The notes beneath the pieces were generated by a model that was not told the DNA's origin, made no database searches, and was given only the letters and a program-made list of their open reading frames with translations. The position numbers were made by a program, and so were the translations under genes. This document shows positions 43,551 through 52,481 of a DNA stretch of 64,000 nucleotides, in pieces (the stretch's first letter is position 1; every line of letters begins with the position of its first letter). This stretch comes from Chitinophaga sp. SYP-B3965 (lineage in GTDB: Bacteria > Bacteroidota > Bacteroidia > Chitinophagales > Chitinophagaceae), in NCBI RefSeq assembly GCF_009647655.1, contig NZ_WJFD01000004.1, positions 186,001 to 250,000 of the forward strand. The letters run 5' to 3'.

Positions 43551-44762
43551 TTATTTTTTAGCACCCCAGAACATCAATTCTGAAATATAGATATACTGGA
43601 ACAGTCCCCATGTTTCAAGTGTTTTGAAACGGAGATACCTTACGGAAGGAGTGCCAGGCGGAAACTCAAAATCCTCCCCGTTGATTACGGCAAATGCTTC
43701 ATCTTCGGTGGTATTAGTACCTAATGCTGCGCCGGAAGGTTTAACGGAGTTGAAAGTGGCTAATAACGTCCAGCTATCCCAGCTACCGTCTGTATTCGGG
43801 CTGTTGCTTCCCCATACTTCAAATCTCTTGGGATCTCCTCCGCGGTAGAAACCACTGGTACCCCCACGATGATAAAGTTTGAACCGGCTCAGGTTGCTTT
43901 CTGCACCAATGTCAAAAGTGAACCATTGTGGCATTTTGGGTTCATTGGGCCTTGTGTGGAAACAATCATTTGCGTTAGCCGTTCCATAGATATTGTTGAA
44001 TAAAAAGCTGATGTTACGTGGGCTCAGGTTAGAGAAAACGTGGCCTATGTTTACGTCTGTAGGCAGTAAAACTTCTTTAAAGCCAAGACGGTCCAGTTTT
44101 GTTTCAAAAATTGGTTTGAGCGTTAGGGTGAGTGTATCGGACTTATTATTCCAACGGTCCCGTATATAAGTGGCAAACTTAATGGGAATAGTATCAAAGC
44201 CGCGTGCAGAGAAAGCTCCCTTGGCAGATGCGGAATAATAGGTAGTTACGTCTGCCCAGTCTCCTCTTCCGGTAGTGTCTCTCATCAACACAATGGCAAG
44301 AGAAGCTTCCGCCGGATTTAGAAAAGTAATGGAAGCACCACCGAATGTTTCCTTTAATGTGAGGGTGGCAAATACTGTATGCACCGGAGGAGTTAACGGG
44401 GTAACCGTAACACTTACAGGTGCGGACTCTTTTTTATTCCGGCCCACGGAATAGATCTTCACTTCATGTGGTTGCGTATCCCCAAAACCTTCTAATACCA
44501 GGGTGTCCTGGAAAATAGAAGTTTCAGTTTCCCGGAATACACCCGGTTGGATATCATATACTGCTTTTACAAAAAGCAGGTTTTTATCTGAAGGGATCTT
44601 GTAATGCAGCTTAGCGCCACCGGCAGTCTGAACAACAGTGATATCAGTCACCGGAGCGGGAGCAGGTGCACTGTCGTCCAGGTATACAAGCTGGCCCTTT
44701 TCTTTACAGGAAGACCAAAGGAAAAGCCCCAGTAATAGTATAAGAATGTGATGCCTGTTCAT
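43551..44762 (-). CDS. DUF4959/DUF5000-type surface lipoprotein
   Basis: The 403-residue protein has a lipobox (LWSSC, near residue 19). A DUF4959-like Fn3 fold (TDITVVQTAGGAKLHYKIP) comes first, then a DUF5126-like middle region and a C-terminal DUF5000/discoidin-like domain with FTFDIGAESNLSRFKLYHRGG. This architecture accompanies SusD in many polysaccharide utilisation loci and is taken to be a glycan-binding accessory. It lies between susD and the DUF4998 lipoprotein with short gaps, in one probable operon. Confidence 0.85.
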   Translation of the reverse strand: MNRHHILILLLGLFLWSSCKEKGQLVYLDDSAPAPAPVTDITVVQTAGGAKLHYKIPSDKNLLFVKAVYDIQPGVFRETETSIFQDTLVLEGFGDTQPHEVKIYSVGRNKKESAPVSVTVTPLTPPVHTVFATLTLKETFGGASITFLNPAEASLAIVLMRDTTGRGDWADVTTYYSASAKGAFSARGFDTIPIKFATYIRDRWNNKSDTLTLTLKPIFETKLDRLGFKEVLLPTDVNIGHVFSNLSPRNISFLFNNIYGTANANDCFHTRPNEPKMPQWFTFDIGAESNLSRFKLYHRGGTSGFYRGGDPKRFEVWGSNSPNTDGSWDSWTLLATFNSVKPSGAALGTNTTEDEAFAVINGEDFEFPPGTPSVRYLRFKTLETWGLFQYIYISELMFWGAKK

Positions 44763-44818
44763 ATTGAATATTTTTATGTGAAGCATTGAATGATCAATTG
44801 AGTTGTAATGATTACATG

Positions 44819-46741
44819 TTACCAACCCGGAGATTGCAACAGGTTCCTGTTCACGGTAAGGTTATTTTCCCTGATAGGCCAGAAATAATCCTTGAGACTA
44901 AAAGTCATTGTGTAAATAGGACGTACGCGGTAATATGCTTCCGGTGTAGCCTGCTCAAGGTCCCATCCCGTGATAGGTTGATTGAGCACACTCATCGCTT
45001 CTTTCCAACGACGCAGATCATAGAAACGGTGGCCTTCAAAAGCCAGTTCTATCAGGCGTTCCTGGTGAATGATCTTGCGCAGACCATCTTTGGTTTGGTA
45101 AGCTGCAGGATTTTTTGCGTAGGTGGTCCATGCCGTTTCCACAGAAGGAATAGCCGCTCTTGTTCTTACAAGATTGATCCAGCTCAGGGCGTCCGCGGTA
45201 GGGCCATCCTTTTCATTCAATGCTTCAGCGTACAGCAGGTAAAGATCTGCCAGCCTTACTTCAGGCCATGGATAATCCCTGATGGTGAGCGTGGAGTTGG
45301 CGCCAATGATATTCTGATAGTTTACCAGTTTCTTTACCCAGTAACCAGTAGTGGAGTAAGAAAAGTTTACCTGTGCAGAAGATGCCTGTCCCTTTTTTGC
45401 TTTGAGGGTAATACTTTTAGTATCATCCGGAATACCATAGCCATACCATTTGCCGCCGTCAAAAGCGATGTTGGCATAAAAACGGTTTTCCCGGTCAAAG
45501 TGTAATGCTGCTGTAGTGTAACCTTCTTCAATATTGAACCGCTCGGAGTTGAGGGCAGTACGCAAACCATAACGGCCAGTATAATCCCATGTTCTATCCT
45601 CACTGATCGGCAGCCCGTTCTTTGTATAGAACAACTCTGCCATTTTCAGTGGTGGCGCCATTTGCCCGCGGGGAGCAGTGTTGCCGGCCTGTGCAGGGTC
45701 CAGTCCGCGTGGAATATTGAGGATCTGCAGCGGGTTGCTCATACTGTTCGTGTTAGCCCAGATGATCTCGGAGTTCCATTTTTCGGTTACGGCACTACGA
45801 AGGCTCATTTGTGTGACCGTTTCGGGAGCAAGCGGTGTTGCCAACGCGTCCGGCTTAAAAATGAAAAGTTTTAAACCTACTTCGTGGCAAAGATCAACCG
45901 CCTCTTTACAGGCTTCTGCGGCTTTGGCCCATTTGGTGTCATCTTTCGTTGTGTTGAACAATTTTATGCCCCTGTTATCTATATAGGAAGAATAATCTGC
46001 ATTACCGTTGAACAGTGGGCTGGCTGCCGTAACCAGTATCTTTGCCTTTATGGCAAGGCAGATAGGTTTGGTGATACGACCCAGTTCGTCTGTTTCATTG
46101 GTAATTGTTACAGGCAGATCATCCTTTGCCTCATCCATCAGTTGAACGATATACGCAAAGCAGGAATCCACGGGATCACGGTAAACCCTAACGGCTTCAT
46201 TGCTCGCTTCCAGCGGCAAATTTTCCTTGATCAATGGAATGGGACCATAATTACGCAACAGGTAAAAATGATAGTAGGCCTTCAGGAATTTCACTTCTGC
46301 AATCCAGCGCCTTCTGTCGTCAGTATTGATGTCCGGTACTTTGTGAATATTCTCAAGAAAAATATTACAGTCCCGCAGGCCAAGGAAAAGCTTTTTTCCT
46401 TGCTGTGTGCCGTCCCAGTAATTAGCATAAGGGTCTACCACATTCTGGAAACCACGTGCTATATGGTAAGGAGGAGGTTGCAGTGCACTCGCTACAAACG
46501 GATAAATAAGAGAAAGTTCATCGCCGCTTGTAATCCCGGGATTGGCAGAAGGGTTGCCAGTTGCAGGCATATAAGAGTAGCAGGTAAAAAGATATTTTTC
46601 TGCTTCCTTGCGCATGGTGAACGCATTCTCAATGGTGGCTATGGAATCAGGCACCACGTCCAGGTATTTTTTGCAGGAATTCAGCAATGGCAATACCAAT
46701 ATTGCCCCCACTATGATCCGCCATGTATATTTGATATTCAT
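44819..46741 (-). CDS. SusD/RagB-family nutrient-binding outer membrane lipoprotein
   Basis: The 640-residue protein begins with a lipoprotein signal (lipobox LLNSC, near residue 23) followed by KKYLDVVPDS, the typical SusD mature start. The tetratricopeptide-like core and the C-terminal SusD domain with HQERLIELAFEGHRFYDLRRW are clear. SusD forms the lid of the SusC outer-membrane transporter and binds the incoming glycan or peptide. It is 20 bases downstream of susC. Confidence 0.95.
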   Translation of the reverse strand: MNIKYTWRIIVGAILVLPLLNSCKKYLDVVPDSIATIENAFTMRKEAEKYLFTCYSYMPATGNPSANPGITSGDELSLIYPFVASALQPPPYHIARGFQNVVDPYANYWDGTQQGKKLFLGLRDCNIFLENIHKVPDINTDDRRRWIAEVKFLKAYYHFYLLRNYGPIPLIKENLPLEASNEAVRVYRDPVDSCFAYIVQLMDEAKDDLPVTITNETDELGRITKPICLAIKAKILVTAASPLFNGNADYSSYIDNRGIKLFNTTKDDTKWAKAAEACKEAVDLCHEVGLKLFIFKPDALATPLAPETVTQMSLRSAVTEKWNSEIIWANTNSMSNPLQILNIPRGLDPAQAGNTAPRGQMAPPLKMAELFYTKNGLPISEDRTWDYTGRYGLRTALNSERFNIEEGYTTAALHFDRENRFYANIAFDGGKWYGYGIPDDTKSITLKAKKGQASSAQVNFSYSTTGYWVKKLVNYQNIIGANSTLTIRDYPWPEVRLADLYLLYAEALNEKDGPTADALSWINLVRTRAAIPSVETAWTTYAKNPAAYQTKDGLRKIIHQERLIELAFEGHRFYDLRRWKEAMSVLNQPITGWDLEQATPEAYYRVRPIYTMTFSLKDYFWPIRENNLTVNRNLLQSPGW

Positions 46742-46761
46742 TTCTTGCTGTTTTTAATGGC

Positions 46762-49700
46762 TTAATTGAATGTGATGTTCAGACCAATGTTAATTACCCG
46801 TTGCAGCGGATAACCAAGACCATTTCCGCCTTGTTCCACATCCCATAATTTGAAGCTGGAAAGCACGAACAGATTGGTCGCATTCAGATAGAGGCGCAGA
46901 ACACTGGTATGCAGTTTTCTCTGGAAGCTTTTAGGAACATTGTATCCAAGTTCCATTTGTTTGAGCCGCAGGAAACTACTGTTGCGCATAAACCAGGTAC
47001 TTCTTTGTATGTTGTTATTCATCTGCGTCATGCTAAGCCTTGGCCATAGGGCATATATATTACGATTGTCCTCAGACCAATGATCATCTGCGTAAGCTTT
47101 CAGCAATTGTGATTCACCCACAAAAGGTGCTGTTTCTGCTGCATTTATCCAGAAAGATTCCCGGGCGGAACCCTGGAAGAATACAGAAAAATCAAAGGCT
47201 TTATATCCCGCTGAGAAACCTATTCCGTAAGTGATCTCCGGATTGGTAGGGTAGCCAATAGGTACCCTGTCTGCCGTGGTGATCTCTCCATCCCTGTTCA
47301 CATCCGTGTATTTGATATCACCACCACCATATGGGCCAAAGTTTTGCCTGGGGGAATTCCTTGCTTCCTCATCATCTACAAAAAGCCTTTCAGCAATATA
47401 TCCCCATTGTTGGTTAACAGGATAACCAACGCGGGTGCGATATGCTGCTTCATTGGGCAGAAAGGTGGGCTCTTCAACTACTTTAAAGCGGCCGGTAGCA
47501 TAAGTGAAATTACCCATAACTTCCAGCCATGTGTCGCTGGTGAAGTTAGCAGAGTAATTCAGCGACAGGTCCACGCCACGGCTGGATGCTGAGCCCATAT
47601 TGGCTCTTGTTGTATCAGCCAACCCCATTGTAGAAGGATTATTACTACGGTCCATCAGGATGTTCTTCCGCTGTGTTGTGTAGTATTCTCCCGTAAAGGT
47701 GAACTTGTTGAAAAGACCAAGTTCCAGGGCAATATTGCTTTGATAAGATTTTTCCCAGGTAATATCCTGGTTGGCATACCGGGTGATGGAATAACCGGGG
47801 CGGGTATATCCGTTATCTCTCCCAAAGGTGGCTCCTTTGGAGGCATCATTCGGATTGGTTTGGGATAAATAGAAGAAACGGTCTTCCTGGTTACCGATCG
47901 CATCATTACCCACCAGGCCGTAGGTACCTCGCAGTTTTAAATTGGTAACAGACTTGCTGTAGGGTTTGAAGAAATCTTCATTAGAAATGGTCCAGGCTAC
48001 CCCTGCTGATGGGAAAAAGCCAAAACGTTGTTTTTCATAAAAACGTTCTGAACCATTATAGCCAAAGTTGAATTCTGCAAAATACTTAGAGGCATAATTA
48101 TAAGTTAACCTGCCGGATACACCAGAGTTCCGGTAAGGCAAAGATAATTGTAGGGTGCTTTGGTTGTTGGGTGCTGCCGATGGTGGAGCAATTGTACTTC
48201 TCATGATGCCGATGAGCATGGCGTTGATACTATGATCCCCTATGGTTTTACCATAGTTCAGTGCATTTTCCCAATAGAAAATAGCGTTTATTCGATTACC
48301 GGAGCCACCGCCGCCATAAGCCTCCAGGTATTCTGTTCCCTGGTCAGGGTTTAGAGGAACAAGGGTGAAGTTTTTTGTTTGTCTGTCATAACCGGTTGCA
48401 TTATAATAGAATGGATTATAAGCCCGGAGGATAGAAAAGTTGGAAGTACGGTTCACGTTCAGCATTGTGCGGAAGTTCAAACCGGGTATGAGGAAATCAA
48501 AGTTTTGTTTGAGTTCTGTTTGTGCGGACATAAAAGAGCGGGACTCATCTTTATACCCCATTACCATCAGGGCGTATGGGTTGATGTAACTTCCTCCCTG
48601 GCCTGCATTGCCAAACATAATATGTTTCACATACCAATGGTCTGCATCCTTTTCATAGTAAGCAGGAAACATCACAGGATTAGAGTGCATGGCCATACTG
48701 TACATCAATGCACCGCCTGAAGTGGCACCGCTTCCAAGAGGACCTTTATAGTCATCATAGTTACCGGATGCCCGTACTGTTAGTGTCGTGGTTTTTGTAA
48801 GATCAACATCTACGTTGGCACGGAAAGTATACCTGCCTATATTCACGTTGTTATTGAAGTTGTTCCGCTTGTCCACTTTCAGCATTCCATTATCCTTTGT
48901 ATAAGAGCCGGAAATAAAATAGCGGGCCACCGTACCACCACCACTTACGTTCAGGTTGGCACGCTGGCTTGTAGCATACTTCCTGAACAGCATATCATCC
49001 CAGTCATTGGCCGGATATACATAGGGATTTTCACCGCTGGCAGTACGTTCTATCTTTTCCTCCGTATAGAGGATAGGTTCCAGCCTGTTACGGGTGAGGG
49101 TTGCTTCATTGGCCAGTTTCATGTAGGTAATAGGATCTGCCAGTTCTATTTTCTTCGTAGGAGCAGTGACGGAGTTTTCTACCCTTAAATTCACCTTAGC
49201 CGGGCCTTGTTTACCTCTTTTTGTTGTAACGAGGATAACACCGTTAGCACCTCTTGCGCCATATAATGCAGTAGAAGTTGCATCCTTCATAATGGAGAAG
49301 CTTTCAATATCATCCGGGCGAAGACGCGCCAGGTCATCCGTTGTAAGTTCTACTCCATCTATCAGGATCAATGGATCCTGTTTGTATCCAAAAGTGGTAA
49401 CACCACGAATAAAGAAGTTTGCATTATCAGCACCCGGTTCACCACTACGCTGAAATGCGATCAGACCGGCTGCACGTCCTGCAAGGGCTGTAGTGAGGTT
49501 ACTGGAAGGTACTTTTAGGTCCTCTACATTAATAGAGGTAACGGAACCTACCACTTCTCTCTTCTTCTGTGTACCATAAGCTACTACCACCGTTTCATTG
49601 AGGTTGCTGGCGGATGATTTCATAATGATGTCGATGGTAGTGCGGCCATCAGCTGAAATTTCCTGTTCCTGGAAACCGATCATACGCACGATAATAACTG

Positions 49701-49941
49701 CATTGTCCGGCACAACGAGAATGTAGCGGCCATTGACATCTGTGGTGGTACCAATAGAAAATTTGTTCTTCACCATCAGCGTTACACCAGGTAGCGGCGT
49801 ACCGAGACTATCCTTCACAATACCCTTGATCTCATGATCGGCGAAGGCTGTGACAGGTGAATTGACAGATTCCGCTGCTGCATATTGCACCCGCAGGAGC
49901 AGTAGCAACAGGAAATTAAAGAGGAGTAATTTTTTTAACAT
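46762..49941 (-). CDS. SusC/RagA-family TonB-dependent outer membrane transporter
   Basis: The 1059-residue protein has a signal peptide, a carboxypeptidase-D-like regulatory domain (about 35-115, GIVKDSLGTPLPGVTLMV), the plug with SusC signature LIDGVELTTDDLARLRPDDI and SIMKDATSTALYGARGANG, then a long beta-barrel ending in NIGLNITFN. There is no N-terminal STN domain, so direct signalling to an anti-sigma factor is not expected. The substrate is unknown because no glycoside hydrolase is encoded nearby. Three LacI-type palindromes lie 188-581 bases upstream. Confidence 0.96.
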   Translation of the reverse strand: MLKKLLLFNFLLLLLLRVQYAAAESVNSPVTAFADHEIKGIVKDSLGTPLPGVTLMVKNKFSIGTTTDVNGRYILVVPDNAVIIVRMIGFQEQEISADGRTTIDIIMKSSASNLNETVVVAYGTQKKREVVGSVTSINVEDLKVPSSNLTTALAGRAAGLIAFQRSGEPGADNANFFIRGVTTFGYKQDPLILIDGVELTTDDLARLRPDDIESFSIMKDATSTALYGARGANGVILVTTKRGKQGPAKVNLRVENSVTAPTKKIELADPITYMKLANEATLTRNRLEPILYTEEKIERTASGENPYVYPANDWDDMLFRKYATSQRANLNVSGGGTVARYFISGSYTKDNGMLKVDKRNNFNNNVNIGRYTFRANVDVDLTKTTTLTVRASGNYDDYKGPLGSGATSGGALMYSMAMHSNPVMFPAYYEKDADHWYVKHIMFGNAGQGGSYINPYALMVMGYKDESRSFMSAQTELKQNFDFLIPGLNFRTMLNVNRTSNFSILRAYNPFYYNATGYDRQTKNFTLVPLNPDQGTEYLEAYGGGGSGNRINAIFYWENALNYGKTIGDHSINAMLIGIMRSTIAPPSAAPNNQSTLQLSLPYRNSGVSGRLTYNYASKYFAEFNFGYNGSERFYEKQRFGFFPSAGVAWTISNEDFFKPYSKSVTNLKLRGTYGLVGNDAIGNQEDRFFYLSQTNPNDASKGATFGRDNGYTRPGYSITRYANQDITWEKSYQSNIALELGLFNKFTFTGEYYTTQRKNILMDRSNNPSTMGLADTTRANMGSASSRGVDLSLNYSANFTSDTWLEVMGNFTYATGRFKVVEEPTFLPNEAAYRTRVGYPVNQQWGYIAERLFVDDEEARNSPRQNFGPYGGGDIKYTDVNRDGEITTADRVPIGYPTNPEITYGIGFSAGYKAFDFSVFFQGSARESFWINAAETAPFVGESQLLKAYADDHWSEDNRNIYALWPRLSMTQMNNNIQRSTWFMRNSSFLRLKQMELGYNVPKSFQRKLHTSVLRLYLNATNLFVLSSFKLWDVEQGGNGLGYPLQRVINIGLNITFN

Positions 49942-50128
49942 GGAATTGAATTTTGTGAATTTGATAAAAGATCACGGCCGTAGCGGCGGTGTTTGAGAGA
50001 TCGGATCATACCAGCCGGACTTCCGCGCGGGCGCCTCATCATTGTTCTCCCTTTCATAGCTGTGGTAGCGCTATTCATAGACGTTGGAATTTTGTAGTTC
50101 ACTAATAAGACAAGATGAATTTCCTGTA

Positions 50129-50144
50129 CTGCAAACGTTTGCAG
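50129..50144. promoter_or_regulatory. LacI/GalR-type palindromic operator, site 1
   Basis: CTGCAAACGTTTGCAG is a perfect 16-base palindrome with the central CG and GCAAACGTTTGC core typical of LacI/PurR-family operators. Its centre lies about 195 bases upstream of the susC ATG. Confidence 0.65.
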
Positions 50145-50340
50145 GTATTGCCCTTAAATCTGCGGAGGAACCTGTTGTAAATGGTTACTGTAGCGTATTA
50201 TCAAGCATAAGGATTGTCATTATGTCAATTCTGGTCGGTGGAATTCATGTATCTGCGATTTTAGTCTCGGTATAGGCAGATTTTTTCTTAGCAAAAACGG
50301 TTGATAGTATCTTTATTTTGGTTGAATAATTGCCACTCTG

Positions 50341-50356
50341 CTGCAATCGTTTGCAG
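50341..50356. promoter_or_regulatory. LacI/GalR-type palindromic operator, site 2
   Basis: CTGCAATCGTTTGCAG differs from site 1 at a single position and keeps the central CG. It lies 212 bases from site 1. Confidence 0.6.
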
Positions 50357-50521
50357 CTATTGTAGAATGACCTTAAAAATAGGCGGGAAGTTATGAAAAA
50401 TATAATACCAAATTAGCATTATGTGGTGTTATTTTATTTCAGAACGATGTTATTTTTACTACATCGATCTAAAATTGTCAAGTGGAGCCTGAAGAAGTAT
50501 CCTTGTTGGTAGGGAAATGTA

Positions 50522-50537
50522 AAGCAAACGATTGCAA
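50522..50537. promoter_or_regulatory. LacI/GalR-type palindromic operator, site 3
   Basis: AAGCAAACGATTGCAA keeps the core GCAAACG/CGATTGC. It lies about 100 bases upstream of the GapN-like ATG and 181 bases from site 2, close to a TATATTTA box at 50572-50579 that may be part of the promoter. Confidence 0.55.
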
Positions 50538-50632
50538 TATTCTAATAGATTGATTCTATTAGGCTTACGGTTATATTTATATGTTTATTCTATAATACTT
50601 TCTATCTTGTGCAGATATTATTCCCAAACTAT

Positions 50633-52261
50633 ATGACCACTTTTGAAGAACAACTCAACAACCTTTTTCCGGCCGATTCCGCCATCCCCGAGGAATTCAG
50701 GCTGCCGGCAGAGGTCCATCAGCGAGAATATCTCTCGGATGGCGTTATGAAAACATGGACTGGCGAGGTGCACACTGTACTATCCCCCATTTGTATTAAA
50801 ACCGAAAAAGGCCTGGAACGAAAAGTGATCGGTTCCTATCCGCTGTGCGGAGCAGAGGAAGCACAGGCTTCCCTGGATGCGGCTATCCTCGCTTATCGCG
50901 ACGGGCGGGGAGAATGGCCTACGATGTCTGTTTCCGAAAGGATTGCCTGTGTGGAGAAATTCACCGGCAGGATGATCGCTAAAAAGCAGGAAGTAGTGCA
51001 GCTCATTATGTGGGAGATCGGTAAGTCCCTGGCGGATTCCATTAAAGAATTTGACAGAACGGTAGAGTACATCAACGCTACCATCGATGCGCTGAAAGAT
51101 CTGGATCGTCAATCTTCCCGCTTCCAGATAGAGCAGGGGATCATTGGCCAGGTTCGTCGTTCCCCATTGGGCGTGGTGCTTTGCATGGGGCCTTTCAATT
51201 ATCCGCTGAATGAAACATTCACTACCCTGATCCCGGCACTGATCATGGGAAATACTTTATTGTTCAAACCTCCCAAGCACGGTACTTTAGTACATTACCC
51301 CTTGCTGGAAGCTTTCAGGGACTGTTTTCCCAAAGGTGTGGTGAATACGATCTACGGCCGCGGCAATGTGATCATTGCACCATTAATGGAATCCGGCAAG
51401 ATCAATGTATTAACGCTGATCGGTTCCAGTAAAGTTGCGAACCAGCTGAAAAAGATGCATCCTAAGGTAAACCGCCTGCGTGCTATTCTGGGGCTGGATG
51501 CAAAGAATGCAGCCATTATTACGGAGAAGGCAGATATTGATCTGGCGGTAAAAGAATGTGTGCTGGGATCTTTGTCCTTTAACGGGCAGCGCTGTACCGC
51601 TATCAAGATCGTTTATGTACATAAAAATGTGGCGGATACATTCCTGGAAAAACTGACAGCGGCGGTAGGAAAATTAAAATTCGGTATGCCATGGGAGAAA
51701 GACGTGTTCCTCACACCCCTGCCAGAACCTCATAAGCCGGGTTATTTGCAGAGTTGTGTAGCGGATGCAGTTGCACATGGCGCTAAGGTGATGAACCTGC
51801 ATGGCGGGGCTGCAAATGCCTCTTTTGTGTATCCTGCCGTAGTGTATCCTGTGAATGAGAAAATGAAGTTGTACAGAGAGGAACAATTCGGACCGGTGAT
51901 CCCTGTGATCCCCTTCGAGGATATTGAAACACCCATTGATTATTTGATTGCATCTGACCATGGGCAGCAGGTGAGCATCTTCACCAATGATGCTGCGGAA
52001 CTCTCCATATTGATCGATCCGTTGATCAACCAGGTGAGTCGTGTAAACATCAATTGCCAGTGCCAGCGCGGACCGGATATCTTCCCTTTTACAGGAAGAA
52101 AGGATTCTGCAGAAGCAACACTTTCTGTTTCCGACGCTTTAAGAGCGTTTTCCATTCGCTCGATGGTGGCCACAAAACAAACAGAAGAGAACAAAGCGCT
52201 CATAAATGAGATCGTCAGCGGGCAATCTTCAAACTTTCTTTCTACAAAGTATATTTTTTGA
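50633..52261 (+). CDS. GapN-like NADP-dependent aldehyde dehydrogenase with altered active site
   Basis: The 542-residue aldehyde dehydrogenase superfamily protein looks like non-phosphorylating glyceraldehyde-3-phosphate dehydrogenase. Signs are CMGPFNYPLNETF (cofactor/substrate loop), the nucleophile Cys321 in FNGQRCTAIK, EEQFGPVIPVIPF, and the C-terminal NINCQCQRGPDIFPFTGRK. The motif normally reading ELGGKN is GLDAKN here, so the general-base Glu is replaced by Gly287. The 34-residue spacing to Cys321 equals that between Glu268 and Cys302 in the family, which supports the alignment. Substrate and activity are therefore uncertain. The ATG at 50633 is preferred to a GTG at 50609. Confidence 0.85.
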   Translation: MTTFEEQLNNLFPADSAIPEEFRLPAEVHQREYLSDGVMKTWTGEVHTVLSPICIKTEKGLERKVIGSYPLCGAEEAQASLDAAILAYRDGRGEWPTMSVSERIACVEKFTGRMIAKKQEVVQLIMWEIGKSLADSIKEFDRTVEYINATIDALKDLDRQSSRFQIEQGIIGQVRRSPLGVVLCMGPFNYPLNETFTTLIPALIMGNTLLFKPPKHGTLVHYPLLEAFRDCFPKGVVNTIYGRGNVIIAPLMESGKINVLTLIGSSKVANQLKKMHPKVNRLRAILGLDAKNAAIITEKADIDLAVKECVLGSLSFNGQRCTAIKIVYVHKNVADTFLEKLTAAVGKLKFGMPWEKDVFLTPLPEPHKPGYLQSCVADAVAHGAKVMNLHGGAANASFVYPAVVYPVNEKMKLYREEQFGPVIPVIPFEDIETPIDYLIASDHGQQVSIFTNDAAELSILIDPLINQVSRVNINCQCQRGPDIFPFTGRKDSAEATLSVSDALRAFSIRSMVATKQTEENKALINEIVSGQSSNFLSTKYIF

Positions 52262-52451
52262 TAAACTGTAATGTCGCTGTGTTGCTAAAACTTAGCAGCA
52301 CAGCGTTTCACTTTTTTCACAATTCTTCATTTTTACACATTAGTGTGATGGAAAATTGCAAACAGAAAGTTAAATTTGGGTTAATTACTTTCCTTACCAA
52401 TTTATCAACCTAAAACAAACAGTAAGATCGAGAAAATTTCTACTCCTTGTA

Positions 52452-52481
52452 AAGCCGCCTCATTCGGGGCGGTTTTCTTTT
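52452..52481 (+). terminator. Terminator downstream of the GapN-like gene, overlapping the AraC gene end
   Basis: CCGCCTC-ATTC-GGGGCGG forms a stem (one G-T pair) followed by TTTTCTTTT. It includes the stop codon of the convergent AraC-type gene. Confidence 0.65.

Larger units (their letters stand above)
49942..50632. other. 691-base regulatory gap between susC and the GapN-like gene
   Basis: No credible gene lies here; one small plus-strand frame at 50084-50275 has no support. The gap holds three copies of a TGCAAnCGnTTGCA-type palindrome. A perfect 8-base inverted repeat CTAATAGA/TCTATTAG sits at 50542-50562, next to the third copy. A GC-rich stretch near 49975-50060 would form the susC leader. 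The rest is AT-rich. Confidence 0.7.

Noticed and set aside
50084-50275. A 63-codon frame in the susC upstream gap
   Set aside because: It contains operator site 1, has no recognisable sequence, and shows no start signal.
50281-50300. A possible further operator copy (GCAAAAACGGTTGA)
   Set aside because: The half-sites do not align symmetrically around the central CG.
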